Part shown: positions 1 through 5,107 of the stretch, one piece after another
Layout: every line of letters starts with the position of its first letter
Position numbering within the stretch: position 1 is the stretch's first letter
From: an uncultured Nitrososphaerota archaeon
GTDB lineage: Bacteria; Bacillota; Clostridia; Oscillospirales; Ruminococcaceae
Assembly (NCBI GenBank): GCA_934869045.1
Contig: CAKXAF010000193.1
Coordinates: 1 to 5,107, forward strand
Reading direction: 5' to 3'
Length of the DNA: 5,107 bases
The notes under the pieces: generated by a model
What the model was told of the DNA's origin: nothing
Database searches by the model: none
Seen by the model: only the letters and a program-made list of their open reading frames with translations
Position numbers and translations under genes: made by a program

Positions 1-447
1 GCCCAGGACAAGGGCATCTTTGTCCTGGTCAAGACCTCAAACCCCTCCTCCGGTGAGCTTCAGGACAAGAAGATCGGTCGCCGCACCGTCTATGAGATCA
101 TGGGGAGCATGTGCGAGAAATGGGGGAAGGAAGTTCCCGGCAAAAGCGGCTACTCCGGCGTTGGCGCAGTAGTAGGAGCCACCTATCCGGAACAGCTTTC
201 CGAGCTGCGGGCCAAGCTGCCCCATACCTTTTTCCTGGTGCCCGGCTACGGAGCCCAGGGCGGCGGCGCCAAAGATGTGGCCGGGGCCTTTGATGAAAAC
301 GGACTGGGAGCTATCGTAAACTCCTCCCGGGGCATCATCTGCGCCTATAAAAAAGGCGATTGGACGGAAGAGCAATTTGCCGAAGCCGCCCGTGCCGAAG
401 CTCTCCGGATGCGGGATGACATTGGGAGCTTTGTAACCGTTCGTTAA
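1..447 (+). CDS. pyrF: Orotidine 5'-phosphate decarboxylase, type 2 (PyrF), C-terminal half; 5' end outside window
   Basis: This enzyme decarboxylates OMP to UMP, the last step of de novo pyrimidine synthesis, in the cytoplasm. The frame is open from base 1 to a TAA at 445-447, giving 148 residues. The type 2 family is usually about 270-310 aa, so roughly half is present. Seen directly are a VKTSNPSSGELQ segment at window residues 10-21, a GYSGVGAVVGATYPEQL strand-loop from about residue 51, the FFLVPGYGAQGGG phosphate-site loop from about residue 77, and NSSRGII around residues 107-113, whose Arg (codon 328-330) is the expected phosphate-binding arginine. Together these are diagnostic of the OMP decarboxylase subfamily 2 barrel rather than the short E. 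coli type. The catalytic Asp-Lys-Asp motif lies upstream of the window. The gene is followed by a spacer and then carB on the same strand, consistent with a pyr operon. The internal ATG at 100 is not a start. Confidence 0.95.
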   Translation, partial: AQDKGIFVLVKTSNPSSGELQDKKIGRRTVYEIMGSMCEKWGKEVPGKSGYSGVGAVVGATYPEQLSELRAKLPHTFFLVPGYGAQGGGAKDVAGAFDENGLGAIVNSSRGIICAYKKGDWTEEQFAEAARAEALRMRDDIGSFVTVR

Positions 448-455
448 AGGAGAGG
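448..455 (+). promoter_or_regulatory. Orphan Shine-Dalgarno-like sequence after pyrF
   Basis: AGGAGAGG begins one base after the pyrF stop codon. It is a near-perfect ribosome binding sequence, yet no ATG or GTG with a usable open frame lies 5-12 bases downstream. The only ATG in the next 100 bases, at 505, is too far away. It sits where the ribosome binding site of a gene following pyrF would be expected. It may be the remnant of a lost downstream gene, possibly carA, or a chance purine run. Confidence 0.35.
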
Positions 456-472
456 AAGCGCCGGCGGCCCGG

Positions 473-527
473 ATCTGCAGAGGGCGATTCCCCTGAAAGG
501 GGTCATGAATCCGGCCCCTGCTCAGAT
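473..527 (+). promoter_or_regulatory. Long imperfect hairpin in the pyrF-carB spacer (possible carB leader structure)
   Basis: Two arms pair over almost the whole element: 473-477 with 523-527 (5 bp), 478-480 with 518-520 (3 bp), 482-485 with 514-517 (4 bp), 486-490 with 507-511 (5 bp), and an inner CCCT/AGGG stem 491-494 with 498-501 (4 bp) closed by GAA. Small bulges lie at 481, 512-513 and 521-522. That makes 21 base pairs in 55 bases. No T-run follows, so it is not an intrinsic terminator. It ends 65 bases before the carB ATG. It could be a regulatory leader, an mRNA-processing or stability element, or a dispersed palindromic repeat. I compared it with the PyrR-binding-loop consensus and the match is poor. 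The base pairing is seen in the sequence; any function is inference. Confidence 0.5.
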
Positions 528-561
528 AAGACGGCCAGAGGGCGCGTTGCCCGCTGGATGA
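505..561 (+). other. 18-codon micro-ORF in the carB leader, doubtful
   Basis: An ATG at 505 opens the frame MNPAPAQIRRPEGALPAG and ends at TGA 559-561. The purine stretch AAGGGG at 497-502 lies only two bases before the ATG, which is too close for efficient initiation. The ATG also falls in the upper part of the 473-527 hairpin. The peptide has no run of one amino acid that would suggest a classical attenuation leader. It is probably fortuitous and is listed because it and the hairpin share the same bases and could interact. Confidence 0.12.
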
Positions 562-578
562 AATCTCATTGAAACCAT

Positions 579-583
579 GGAGG
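579..583 (+). promoter_or_regulatory. Ribosome binding site of carB (decides the start)
   Basis: GGAGG at 579-583 is followed by nine bases and then the ATG at 593, a suitable distance. The in-frame ATGs at 584 and 587 abut the GGAGG and the in-frame TTG at 569 lies upstream of it, so none of these can use it. The ATG at 593 also gives the family-typical N-terminus MPLRSDIKKVLVIG. Confidence 0.85.
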
Positions 584-592
584 ATGATGCAT

Positions 593-3500
593 ATGCCGCT
601 CAGAAGCGATATTAAAAAAGTTCTGGTTATTGGCTCCGGCCCCATCGTGATCGGACAGGCCGCCGAATTTGACTACGCCGGGACCCAGGCCTGCCGCGCC
701 CTTAAGGAGGAGGGCCTGGAGGTGGTTCTTGTAAACTCCAACCCAGCAACGATCATGACGGACAAGGCCATGGCCGACAAAATTTACATCGAGCCGCTGA
801 CCCTGGACGTGATCAAGCGTATCATCCTTCTGGAAAAGCCGGACAGCGTCCTTTCCACCCTGGGCGGCCAGACCGGCCTGACCCTTTCCATGCAGCTGGC
901 CAAGGAGGGCTTTTTGGCAGAACACGGTGTGAAGCTCCTGGGCGCCAACCCGGAAACCATCGACAAGGCCGAGGACCGGCAGGAATTTAAGGACACCATG
1001 GAGAAGATCGGCCAGCCCTGCGTTCCCTCCAAGGTTGTTACCACCGTGGAGGACGCCGTGGATTTCACCCAGGTCATCGGCTACCCCGTCATTGTCCGTC
1101 CCGCTTTTACTTTGGGCGGCACCGGCGGCGGCATCGCAGCCGACGAAAGGGAGCTGCGGGATATCGCCCGCAACGGCCTGCGCCTTTCTCCCATCACCCA
1201 GATCCTGGTGGAAAAGTGCATCTCCGGCTGGAAGGAGATTGAGTTCGAGGTCATCCGGGACGCCAAGGACAACGTTATTACCGTCTGCTCCATGGAGAAT
1301 CTGGATCCGGTAGGCGTCCACACCGGCGATTCCATCGTTGTAGCCCCTGCCGTCACCCTGTCGGATAAGGAATACCAGATGCTCCGTACCGCCGCTTTGC
1401 GCATCGTCTCCGAGCTGAAGGTGGAAGGCGGATGCAACTGTCAGTTTGCTCTCCATCCGGAGAGTATGGAGTATGCCGTCATCGAAGTCAATCCCCGGGT
1501 ATCCCGGTCCTCGGCCCTGGCCTCCAAAGCCACCGGCTACCCCATCGCCAAGGTGGCGGCCAAGATCGCCATCGGCTACTCCATGGACGAAATCGTCAAC
1601 GCCGTCACCGGCACCACCTACGCCTGCTTTGAGCCGGCCCTGGACTACCTGGTGGTCAAGTTCCCCAAATGGCCCTTTGACAAGTTCGTCTACGCAAAAC
1701 GCACCCTGGGCACCCAGATGAAGGCTACCGGCGAGGTTATGGCCATTGGAACCTCCTTTGAACAGGGTATTATGAAGGCCGTCCGCTCCATCGAGCTGGG
1801 CCTGGACTCCCTGACCATGCCCTCCCTGGCAGAGAAGAGCGATGAGGAAATTACCGCCATGCTTCATAATATTGACGACCAGCGTCTCTTCGTGGTCTTT
1901 GAGGCCCTGAAGCGGGGTGTGAGCTTCGAGACGATTCACGGGATCACCATGATCGACGAGTGGTTCCTTGGAAAGCTGCAAAACCTCGTGAATTTGGAAA
2001 ACGAGCTGGCCTCCTCCCCCCTGACCGATGAGCGCTATCTCCGGGCGAAAAAGTGGGGCTATCTGGATTCCACCATCGAGCGGATCTCCGGTCAAAAGGT
2101 GGAGCATCCCCGCTTTGCCTCCTATAAGATGGTAGACACCTGCGCCGCCGAGTTCCAGGCAAAAACCCCGTATTTTTACTCCACCTTTGACGAGGAAAAC
2201 GAGGCCGCGGAGTTTCTTGCGCGGCAGAATTCCGGCAAAAAGAAGGTGATCGTTTTCGGCTCCGGTCCCATCCGCATCGGACAGGGCATCGAATTTGACT
2301 ACTGCTGCGTCCACTGTGTCTGGGCGCTGAAGGAGGCTGGCTGCGAGGCGGTCATCGCCAACAACAATCCGGAAACCGTTTCCACCGACTTTGACACCGG
2401 CGATCGCCTTTACTTTGACCCTCTGACCAAGGAGGACGTCCGCAGCCTCATCGAAACAGAAAAGCCCTACGGCGTGGTGGTCCAGTTCGGCGGCCAGACC
2501 GCCATCAAGCTGACCAAGTACCTGGACGAGCTGGGCGTGCGCATTCTGGGAACCTCCGCCGACGCCATCGATGAGGCCGAGGATCGGGAGCGCTTCGACG
2601 CCCTTTTGGAGCGCTGCGAGATTCCCCGCCCTCAGGGGCATACCGTTTTCACCGCGGAGGAGGCGGTCCGGGCGGCGAACCAGCTGACCTATCCGGTGCT
2701 GCTGCGGCCCTCCTATGTCTTGGGCGGGCAGAACATGATCATCGCCCACTCTGATAAGGACGTGGAGGAGTACATGGCCATCATTACCTCCCACCACATC
2801 GAAAACCCGGTCCTCATCGACAAGTACATGATGGGCACCGAGGTGGAGGTGGACGCCATCTGCGACGGCGAGGATTTCCTCATCCCCGGCATCATGGAGC
2901 ACGTGGAGCGGGCCGGCGTCCACTCCGGCGACTCCATCTCTGTCTACCCTTGCCAGACTTTGAGCCATCACATCCGGGAGACCCTGATTGCCTATACCGC
3001 CCGGCTGGCTCTGGCGCTGAAGGTCAAGGGTCTCATCAACATCCAGTATGTCGTCTACAATCATTCCGTCTATGTGATTGAGGTCAATCCTCGTTCCTCT
3101 CGGACCGTGCCGTACATCAGCAAGGTCACTGGCGTCCCCATGGTTGCCCTGGCCACGGAGATCATTCTGGGCAAAAAGCTGAAGGATCTGGGCTATGGCA
3201 CCGGCCTGTATCCCGCCCGGGATTATATTGCGGTGAAGGTCCCGGTCTTCAGTTTTGCAAAGCTCAGCGATGTGGATACCCACCTGGGTCCGGAGATGAA
3301 ATCCACCGGCGAGGTGCTGGGAATTGCCCGGAGCTTTGACGAAGCCCTGCTCAAAGGCCTGGTTGCCTCTGGAAACCAGATGAAAAAGTCCGGCGGCGTC
3401 TTCATCAGCGTTCGGGACGCCGACAAACAGGAGGTCCTGGAGGTGGCTGACAAATTCGCTACCATGGGCTTTGAACTGTACGCCACCAGCGGCACTGCCC

Positions 3501-3787
3501 TGAATCTCAACCGCAATATGATCGCCGCCAATACCGTCAAAAAGATCCACGAGGACGAGGAAAACAACGTCCTAACCCTTCTGGATTCCGGCAAGATCGA
3601 TTATGTGATCTCTACCTCGGAGAAGGGCCGCATTCCCGCCCGCGACAGCGTCCGCATCCGCCGGAAAGCGGTAGAGCGTTCCATCGTCTGCCTGACCTCC
3701 CTGGATACGGCCAACGCCGTAGCCGACTGCCTGGCCATGGACAAGACCATCGATGATATCGAGCTGGTGGATATTACGAAAATCTGA
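593..3787 (+). CDS. carB: Carbamoyl-phosphate synthase large (synthetase) subunit CarB
   Basis: It makes carbamoyl phosphate from bicarbonate, two ATP and ammonia, which the CarA glutaminase subunit normally channels in; the product feeds pyrimidine and arginine synthesis. The protein is 1064 aa, close to the usual 1060-1075, and complete. The order is a carboxyphosphate ATP-grasp half (about 1-400, with GSGPIVIGQAAEFDYAG at 14-30), an oligomerisation region (about 400-545), a carbamoyl-phosphate ATP-grasp half (about 548-930, opening with GSGPIRIGQGIEFDY), and an MGS-like allosteric domain (about 935-1064). Active-site residues matching the E. coli enzyme are R129, R169, E215, Q284, E298 and N300 in the first half, and R665, R705, Q818, E830 and N832 in the second. 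In the allosteric domain K945, T965, T968 and K984 match the E. coli effector-site residues K954, T974, T977 and K993, whereas E. coli N1015 and T1017 correspond to S1007 and S1009. The two halves reflect the ancient internal duplication of this family. Unusually, no carA lies upstream. The gene uses almost no TTA, CTA or TCA codons. Confidence 0.98.
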   Translation: MPLRSDIKKVLVIGSGPIVIGQAAEFDYAGTQACRALKEEGLEVVLVNSNPATIMTDKAMADKIYIEPLTLDVIKRIILLEKPDSVLSTLGGQTGLTLSMQLAKEGFLAEHGVKLLGANPETIDKAEDRQEFKDTMEKIGQPCVPSKVVTTVEDAVDFTQVIGYPVIVRPAFTLGGTGGGIAADERELRDIARNGLRLSPITQILVEKCISGWKEIEFEVIRDAKDNVITVCSMENLDPVGVHTGDSIVVAPAVTLSDKEYQMLRTAALRIVSELKVEGGCNCQFALHPESMEYAVIEVNPRVSRSSALASKATGYPIAKVAAKIAIGYSMDEIVNAVTGTTYACFEPALDYLVVKFPKWPFDKFVYAKRTLGTQMKATGEVMAIGTSFEQGIMKAVRSIELGLDSLTMPSLAEKSDEEITAMLHNIDDQRLFVVFEALKRGVSFETIHGITMIDEWFLGKLQNLVNLENELASSPLTDERYLRAKKWGYLDSTIERISGQKVEHPRFASYKMVDTCAAEFQAKTPYFYSTFDEENEAAEFLARQNSGKKKVIVFGSGPIRIGQGIEFDYCCVHCVWALKEAGCEAVIANNNPETVSTDFDTGDRLYFDPLTKEDVRSLIETEKPYGVVVQFGGQTAIKLTKYLDELGVRILGTSADAIDEAEDRERFDALLERCEIPRPQGHTVFTAEEAVRAANQLTYPVLLRPSYVLGGQNMIIAHSDKDVEEYMAIITSHHIENPVLIDKYMMGTEVEVDAICDGEDFLIPGIMEHVERAGVHSGDSISVYPCQTLSHHIRETLIAYTARLALALKVKGLINIQYVVYNHSVYVIEVNPRSSRTVPYISKVTGVPMVALATEIILGKKLKDLGYGTGLYPARDYIAVKVPVFSFAKLSDVDTHLGPEMKSTGEVLGIARSFDEALLKGLVASGNQMKKSGGVFISVRDADKQEVLEVADKFATMGFELYATSGTALNLNRNMIAANTVKKIHEDEENNVLTLLDSGKIDYVISTSEKGRIPARDSVRIRRKAVERSIVCLTSLDTANAVADCLAMDKTIDDIELVDITKI

Positions 3788-3861
3788 TGGCGTTGGATAT
3801 GCAGAAAAGGCTGGGTTCGGACGTGCCGGTGTCGGAAAATTATATGGAAAGAAGTGTTTGA
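3787..3861 (+). CDS. Possible 24-residue small ORF bridging carB and the Nim-like gene
   Basis: The carB stop overlaps an ATG as TGATG (3785-3789), a classic re-initiation arrangement. The frame runs 24 codons, beginning MALDMQKRLGSDVP, to a TGA at 3859-3861, one base before the ATG of the next gene at 3863. I see no ribosome binding site at proper distance: GGTGG at 3766-3770 is 16 bases away, so expression would depend on coupling to carB. I do not recognise the peptide. It is mixed in composition, with no predicted membrane segment. It may be a coupling ORF that carries ribosomes into the next gene, the shortened start of a lost gene, or chance, since a short open frame in a 66-base spacer is not rare. 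Confidence 0.25.
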   Translation: MALDMQKRLGSDVPVSENYMERSV

Positions 3862-3862
3862 A

Positions 3863-4351
3863 ATGTTTCGGGAGATGCGGAGAAAGCGGCAGCAGCTGCC
3901 GCCGGAAGAATGCAGGGCGATTCTTTGGAGGGGGACCTCCGGCGTGCTGGCGGTGTCCGGCGATGACGGCTATCCTTACGCAGTGCCCCTCAGCTATGTG
4001 TATGCGGATTCAAAGCTCTACTTTCACTGCGCTCAGAGCGGCCATAAGCTGGACGCGATCCGACGGGATGGCAGGGCTTCCTTCTGCGTGATCGATCAAG
4101 ATCAAGTCCTGCCGGAACACTATACCACCTGTTTCCGCAGTGTCATCGCCTTTGGTAAGGCGCGGATTTTGGAGAACACCCATGAAAAGCGCGCCGCCAT
4201 TGAACTTCTGGCGGAGAAATATTCTCCGGAGCAGGGCGAGGGCCGCCGCCAGGAGATCGAGGGGTCCTTTGACCGGCTGTGCATGATCGAATTGGCGATC
4301 GAACATCTCACGGGGAAGGAAGCCATCGAGCTGACAAGGGAAAGAGGGTAA
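3863..4351 (+). CDS. Nim-like / pyridoxamine 5'-phosphate oxidase-fold flavin protein
   Basis: This 162-aa cytoplasmic protein belongs by its motifs to the split-barrel FMN-binding family that includes the 5-nitroimidazole reductases (NimA; Pyridox_ox_2-like). Most members in anaerobes have unknown physiological substrates, and resistance should not be assumed. Seen are an N-terminal MFREMRRKRQ, GVLAVSGDDGYPYAVPLSYVY (27-47), KLYFHCAQSGHKLDAI (51-66) with H55 at the position of the conserved YFH histidine and GHK at 60-62, FCVIDQDQVLPEHYTT (74-89) and FRSVIAFGKARIL (91-103). A helical tail holds LAEKYSP and ends in LTGKEAIEL. The length is normal for the family. I chose ATG 3863 because it gives the usual family N-terminus and has GGAAAG at 3846-3851, 11 bases upstream. 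The in-frame GTG at 3854 would give 165 aa but lies only two bases from that site. It follows carB by 75 bases on the same strand and may be co-transcribed. A pyrimidine role is not evident. Confidence 0.9.
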   Translation: MFREMRRKRQQLPPEECRAILWRGTSGVLAVSGDDGYPYAVPLSYVYADSKLYFHCAQSGHKLDAIRRDGRASFCVIDQDQVLPEHYTTCFRSVIAFGKARILENTHEKRAAIELLAEKYSPEQGEGRRQEIEGSFDRLCMIELAIEHLTGKEAIELTRERG

Positions 4352-4382
4352 CGCTTCATCCCCCGCGCTTTTTTCTCTCCCT
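4337..4382. other. Convergent gene junction with weak purine/pyrimidine inverted repeat and a T6 run
   Basis: The Nim-like stop (4349-4351) and the anti-sigma stop (4356-4358) leave four bases between them. Around them AGGGAAAGAG (4337-4346) can pair with TTCTCTCCCT (4373-4382) with one mismatch and one G-T pair, over a 26-base loop. A six-T run lies at 4369-4374, inside the anti-sigma gene. The plus-strand T-run is not preceded by a compact G+C stem, so this is at best a poor intrinsic terminator. No better terminator is visible for either convergent transcript. Confidence 0.25.
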
Positions 4383-4922
4383 ACTGGTCCGCCTGGCAGA
4401 AATCCCCGCGCCGGCCAGAACCCCTACGGCGGACGGCACCAACGAAAAGAACAGGAAGATCAGGTCCGTGCTGCGGAAGACGGCCAGGGGCAGCAGCCAC
4501 CCGATTGCTCCAAAAAGGAGGGGAGTGAGCCATTTGATCTGGCCCGGCCGCATTCCCGCCGTCCAGGAGCAGGCCAGAGCTGTCAGCGGCAGCAGCAGAT
4601 AGAAGTTCAGCAGGGCAAAGCCCATTTCGTCTCCCGGCCGCAGAAAGAAAAGCCCCCAAATCAGAATGCTGGCCGCGATGGCCGTGAAGGCTGAGACAGC
4701 GGCCACCGTAACCGTGTGCTTCCGGAACGCCGCTCTGAAATTCTCCGCCGGGCTGACGGAGTGGACGGTGGGGGGAGTGGGTTCCCTCATTCGGTCGAAA
4801 GCCTGCCGGCAGGCCTCACAGGCGATGAGGTGTTCCTCTACCAGCCGGCAGCTCCCGGGGCTTGCCATCCCTTCCGCATACAGAGGCAGCAAATCGCGGA
4901 TAACGTCACAGTCCATTTCCAT
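4356..4922 (-). CDS. Membrane-anchored zinc-finger anti-sigma factor
   Basis: This protein is predicted to hold the ECF sigma factor encoded just upstream inactive at the membrane until a signal releases it. The 188-aa protein starts with a cytoplasmic zinc-finger anti-sigma (ZAS) domain at about 1-45: C5 in MDCDVIRDLLPLYAEG, then H31-x3-C35-x2-C38 in HLIACEAC, the standard zinc ligands. A Pro-rich linker (48-58) leads to four likely membrane segments at about 71-94, 102-122, 131-149 and 153-175, and a short Arg/Lys-rich tail (RRTSRERKKRGG) that should be cytoplasmic. The start ATG at 4922 has GGAGG six bases upstream and lies inside the sigma gene; the second ATG at 4916 is a less well placed alternative. 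The overlap suggests translational coupling and matched amounts of the two proteins. The four-segment membrane part has no sensor domain I recognise, so the stimulus is unknown. Its stop faces the Nim-like gene's stop across four bases. Confidence 0.92.
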   Translation of the reverse strand: MEMDCDVIRDLLPLYAEGMASPGSCRLVEEHLIACEACRQAFDRMREPTPPTVHSVSPAENFRAAFRKHTVTVAAVSAFTAIAASILIWGLFFLRPGDEMGFALLNFYLLLPLTALACSWTAGMRPGQIKWLTPLLFGAIGWLLPLAVFRSTDLIFLFFSLVPSAVGVLAGAGISARRTSRERKKRGG

Positions 4923-5107
4923 AAGAAACCTCCATTCGTTTTTGAATTTTTTCCTTGGCCCGATGATAGGTCATGCAGGCCCAGTGCTCCGTTTTGCCGA
5001 ACAGCAGAGCGATCTGCCGGAAGGGAAGTTCTCCAAAGACCCGCAGCGAGAAGACCTCCTTGTATGGTTCCTCCAGCTCATGAAGGGCCTGGTGGAGCAG
5101 AAACGCC
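4906..5107 (-). CDS. ECF-family RNA polymerase sigma factor, C-terminal part (region 4); 5' end outside window
   Basis: Reading the minus strand from 5106 gives 66 codons open to the window edge and a TGA at 4908-4906. The sequence HELEEPYKEVFSLRVFGELP followed by FRQIALLFGKTEHWACMTYH and RAKEKIQKRM is sigma-70 region 4. The helix-turn-helix ELPFRQIALLFGKTEHWACM would contact the -35 element. Regions 2 and the linker lie beyond the right edge; the full protein should be about 160-190 aa. ECF sigmas of this type direct small stress or envelope regulons and usually activate their own promoter, which would lie outside the window. The last codons overlap the anti-sigma gene by 17 bases. The exact ECF group cannot be told from this fragment. 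Confidence 0.95.
   Translation of the reverse strand, partial: AFLLHQALHELEEPYKEVFSLRVFGELPFRQIALLFGKTEHWACMTYHRAKEKIQKRMEVSYGNGL
4929..4933 (-). promoter_or_regulatory. Ribosome binding site of the anti-sigma gene, inside the sigma gene
   Basis: On the minus strand GGAGG (4933 down to 4929) is followed by six bases and the ATG at 4922-4920. It fixes the anti-sigma start and lies within the sigma coding sequence, 21-27 bases before its stop, as expected for coupled translation. Confidence 0.85.

Noticed and set aside
473..490. PyrR-binding-loop candidate in the left arm of the carB leader hairpin
   Set aside because: Only part of the consensus matches (a UC and a GAGG-like run); the conserved CC and loop G positions differ and the surrounding stem does not place them in a hexaloop.
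533..592. Possible CarA C-terminal relic in frame with carB upstream of its start (CPLDEISLKPWRMM)
   Set aside because: A faint likeness to the PLD...MM ending of CarA proteins, but only a few residues match and there is no HPE triad motif upstream; a stop at 527-529 interrupts the frame. It is not enough to call a pseudogene.
569..592. Upstream carB starts: TTG at 569 and ATG at 584 or 587
   Set aside because: They lie before or directly against the GGAGG ribosome binding site and would add non-conserved residues before the standard MPLRSDIKK N-terminus.
37..645. A 202-codon minus-strand frame across the pyrF end and spacer
   Set aside because: It runs antisense through clear PyrF motifs and the carB start and shows no family resemblance; it is a shadow frame.
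566..3550. A 994-codon open frame on the minus strand, antisense to carB
   Set aside because: Its codons are in exact register with those of carB, so stops on the minus strand arise only from TTA, CTA or TCA codons in carB, which this G+C-rich gene avoids; the first break is the single CTA at 3572-3574. The translation is rich in G, H, D and L and has no recognisable domains.
3816..3846. Possible promoter before the Nim-like gene (TTCGGA ... TATATG)
   Set aside because: The -35-like element is weak, the spacing is 18-19 bases, and the -10-like element overlaps the likely ribosome binding site, leaving almost no leader.
3753..4091. A 112-codon plus-strand frame overlapping the carB end and the Nim-like gene
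   Set aside because: It lies out of frame with two well-supported genes, has no ribosome binding site and is rich in C, G and R.
4279..4602. A 107-codon plus-strand frame over the junction and anti-sigma gene
   Set aside because: It overlaps the strongly supported anti-sigma frame and the Nim-like C-terminus, with a composition typical of an out-of-frame translation.

Overview
The window is ordinary-looking chromosomal DNA from what is probably a Clostridia-type Firmicute, most likely an Oscillospiraceae-like gut anaerobe. This rests on moderately high G+C with C/G-ending codons, strong GGAGG-type ribosome binding sites, the style of the sigma/anti-sigma pair, and a Nim-type flavin protein. 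The taxonomic guess is inference from general family resemblance and was not tested by any search.

Plus strand, left part (1-3787): de novo pyrimidine synthesis. The 3' half of pyrF (orotidine 5'-phosphate decarboxylase, type 2) enters from the left edge and stops at 447. A 145-base spacer follows. It holds a ribosome-binding-like sequence with no gene after it and a long imperfect hairpin. Next is a complete carB, the large synthetase subunit of carbamoyl-phosphate synthase (1064 aa). All the ATP-grasp active-site residues I checked are present in both halves. No carA (the glutaminase subunit) lies between pyrF and carB, although the enzyme needs it to use glutamine.

Plus strand, middle (3787-4351): a TGATG overlap at the carB stop opens a 24-codon reading frame. 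It closes one base before the ATG of a 162-aa Nim/pyridoxamine-phosphate-oxidase-like flavin protein, so the three could be translationally coupled. The Nim-like protein has no obvious pyrimidine role.

Minus strand, right part (4356-5107): an ECF sigma factor (only its C-terminal region 4 is in the window) and a downstream membrane-anchored zinc-finger anti-sigma factor, overlapping by 17 bases. This unit converges on the plus-strand genes with four bases between the two stop codons.

I found no tRNA, rRNA, CRISPR array, insertion sequence or prophage signal, and no strong candidate for an entirely new system. The most interesting items are the missing carA with its leftover-looking ribosome binding site, the hairpin in the carB leader, and the small ORF bridging carB and the Nim-like gene.
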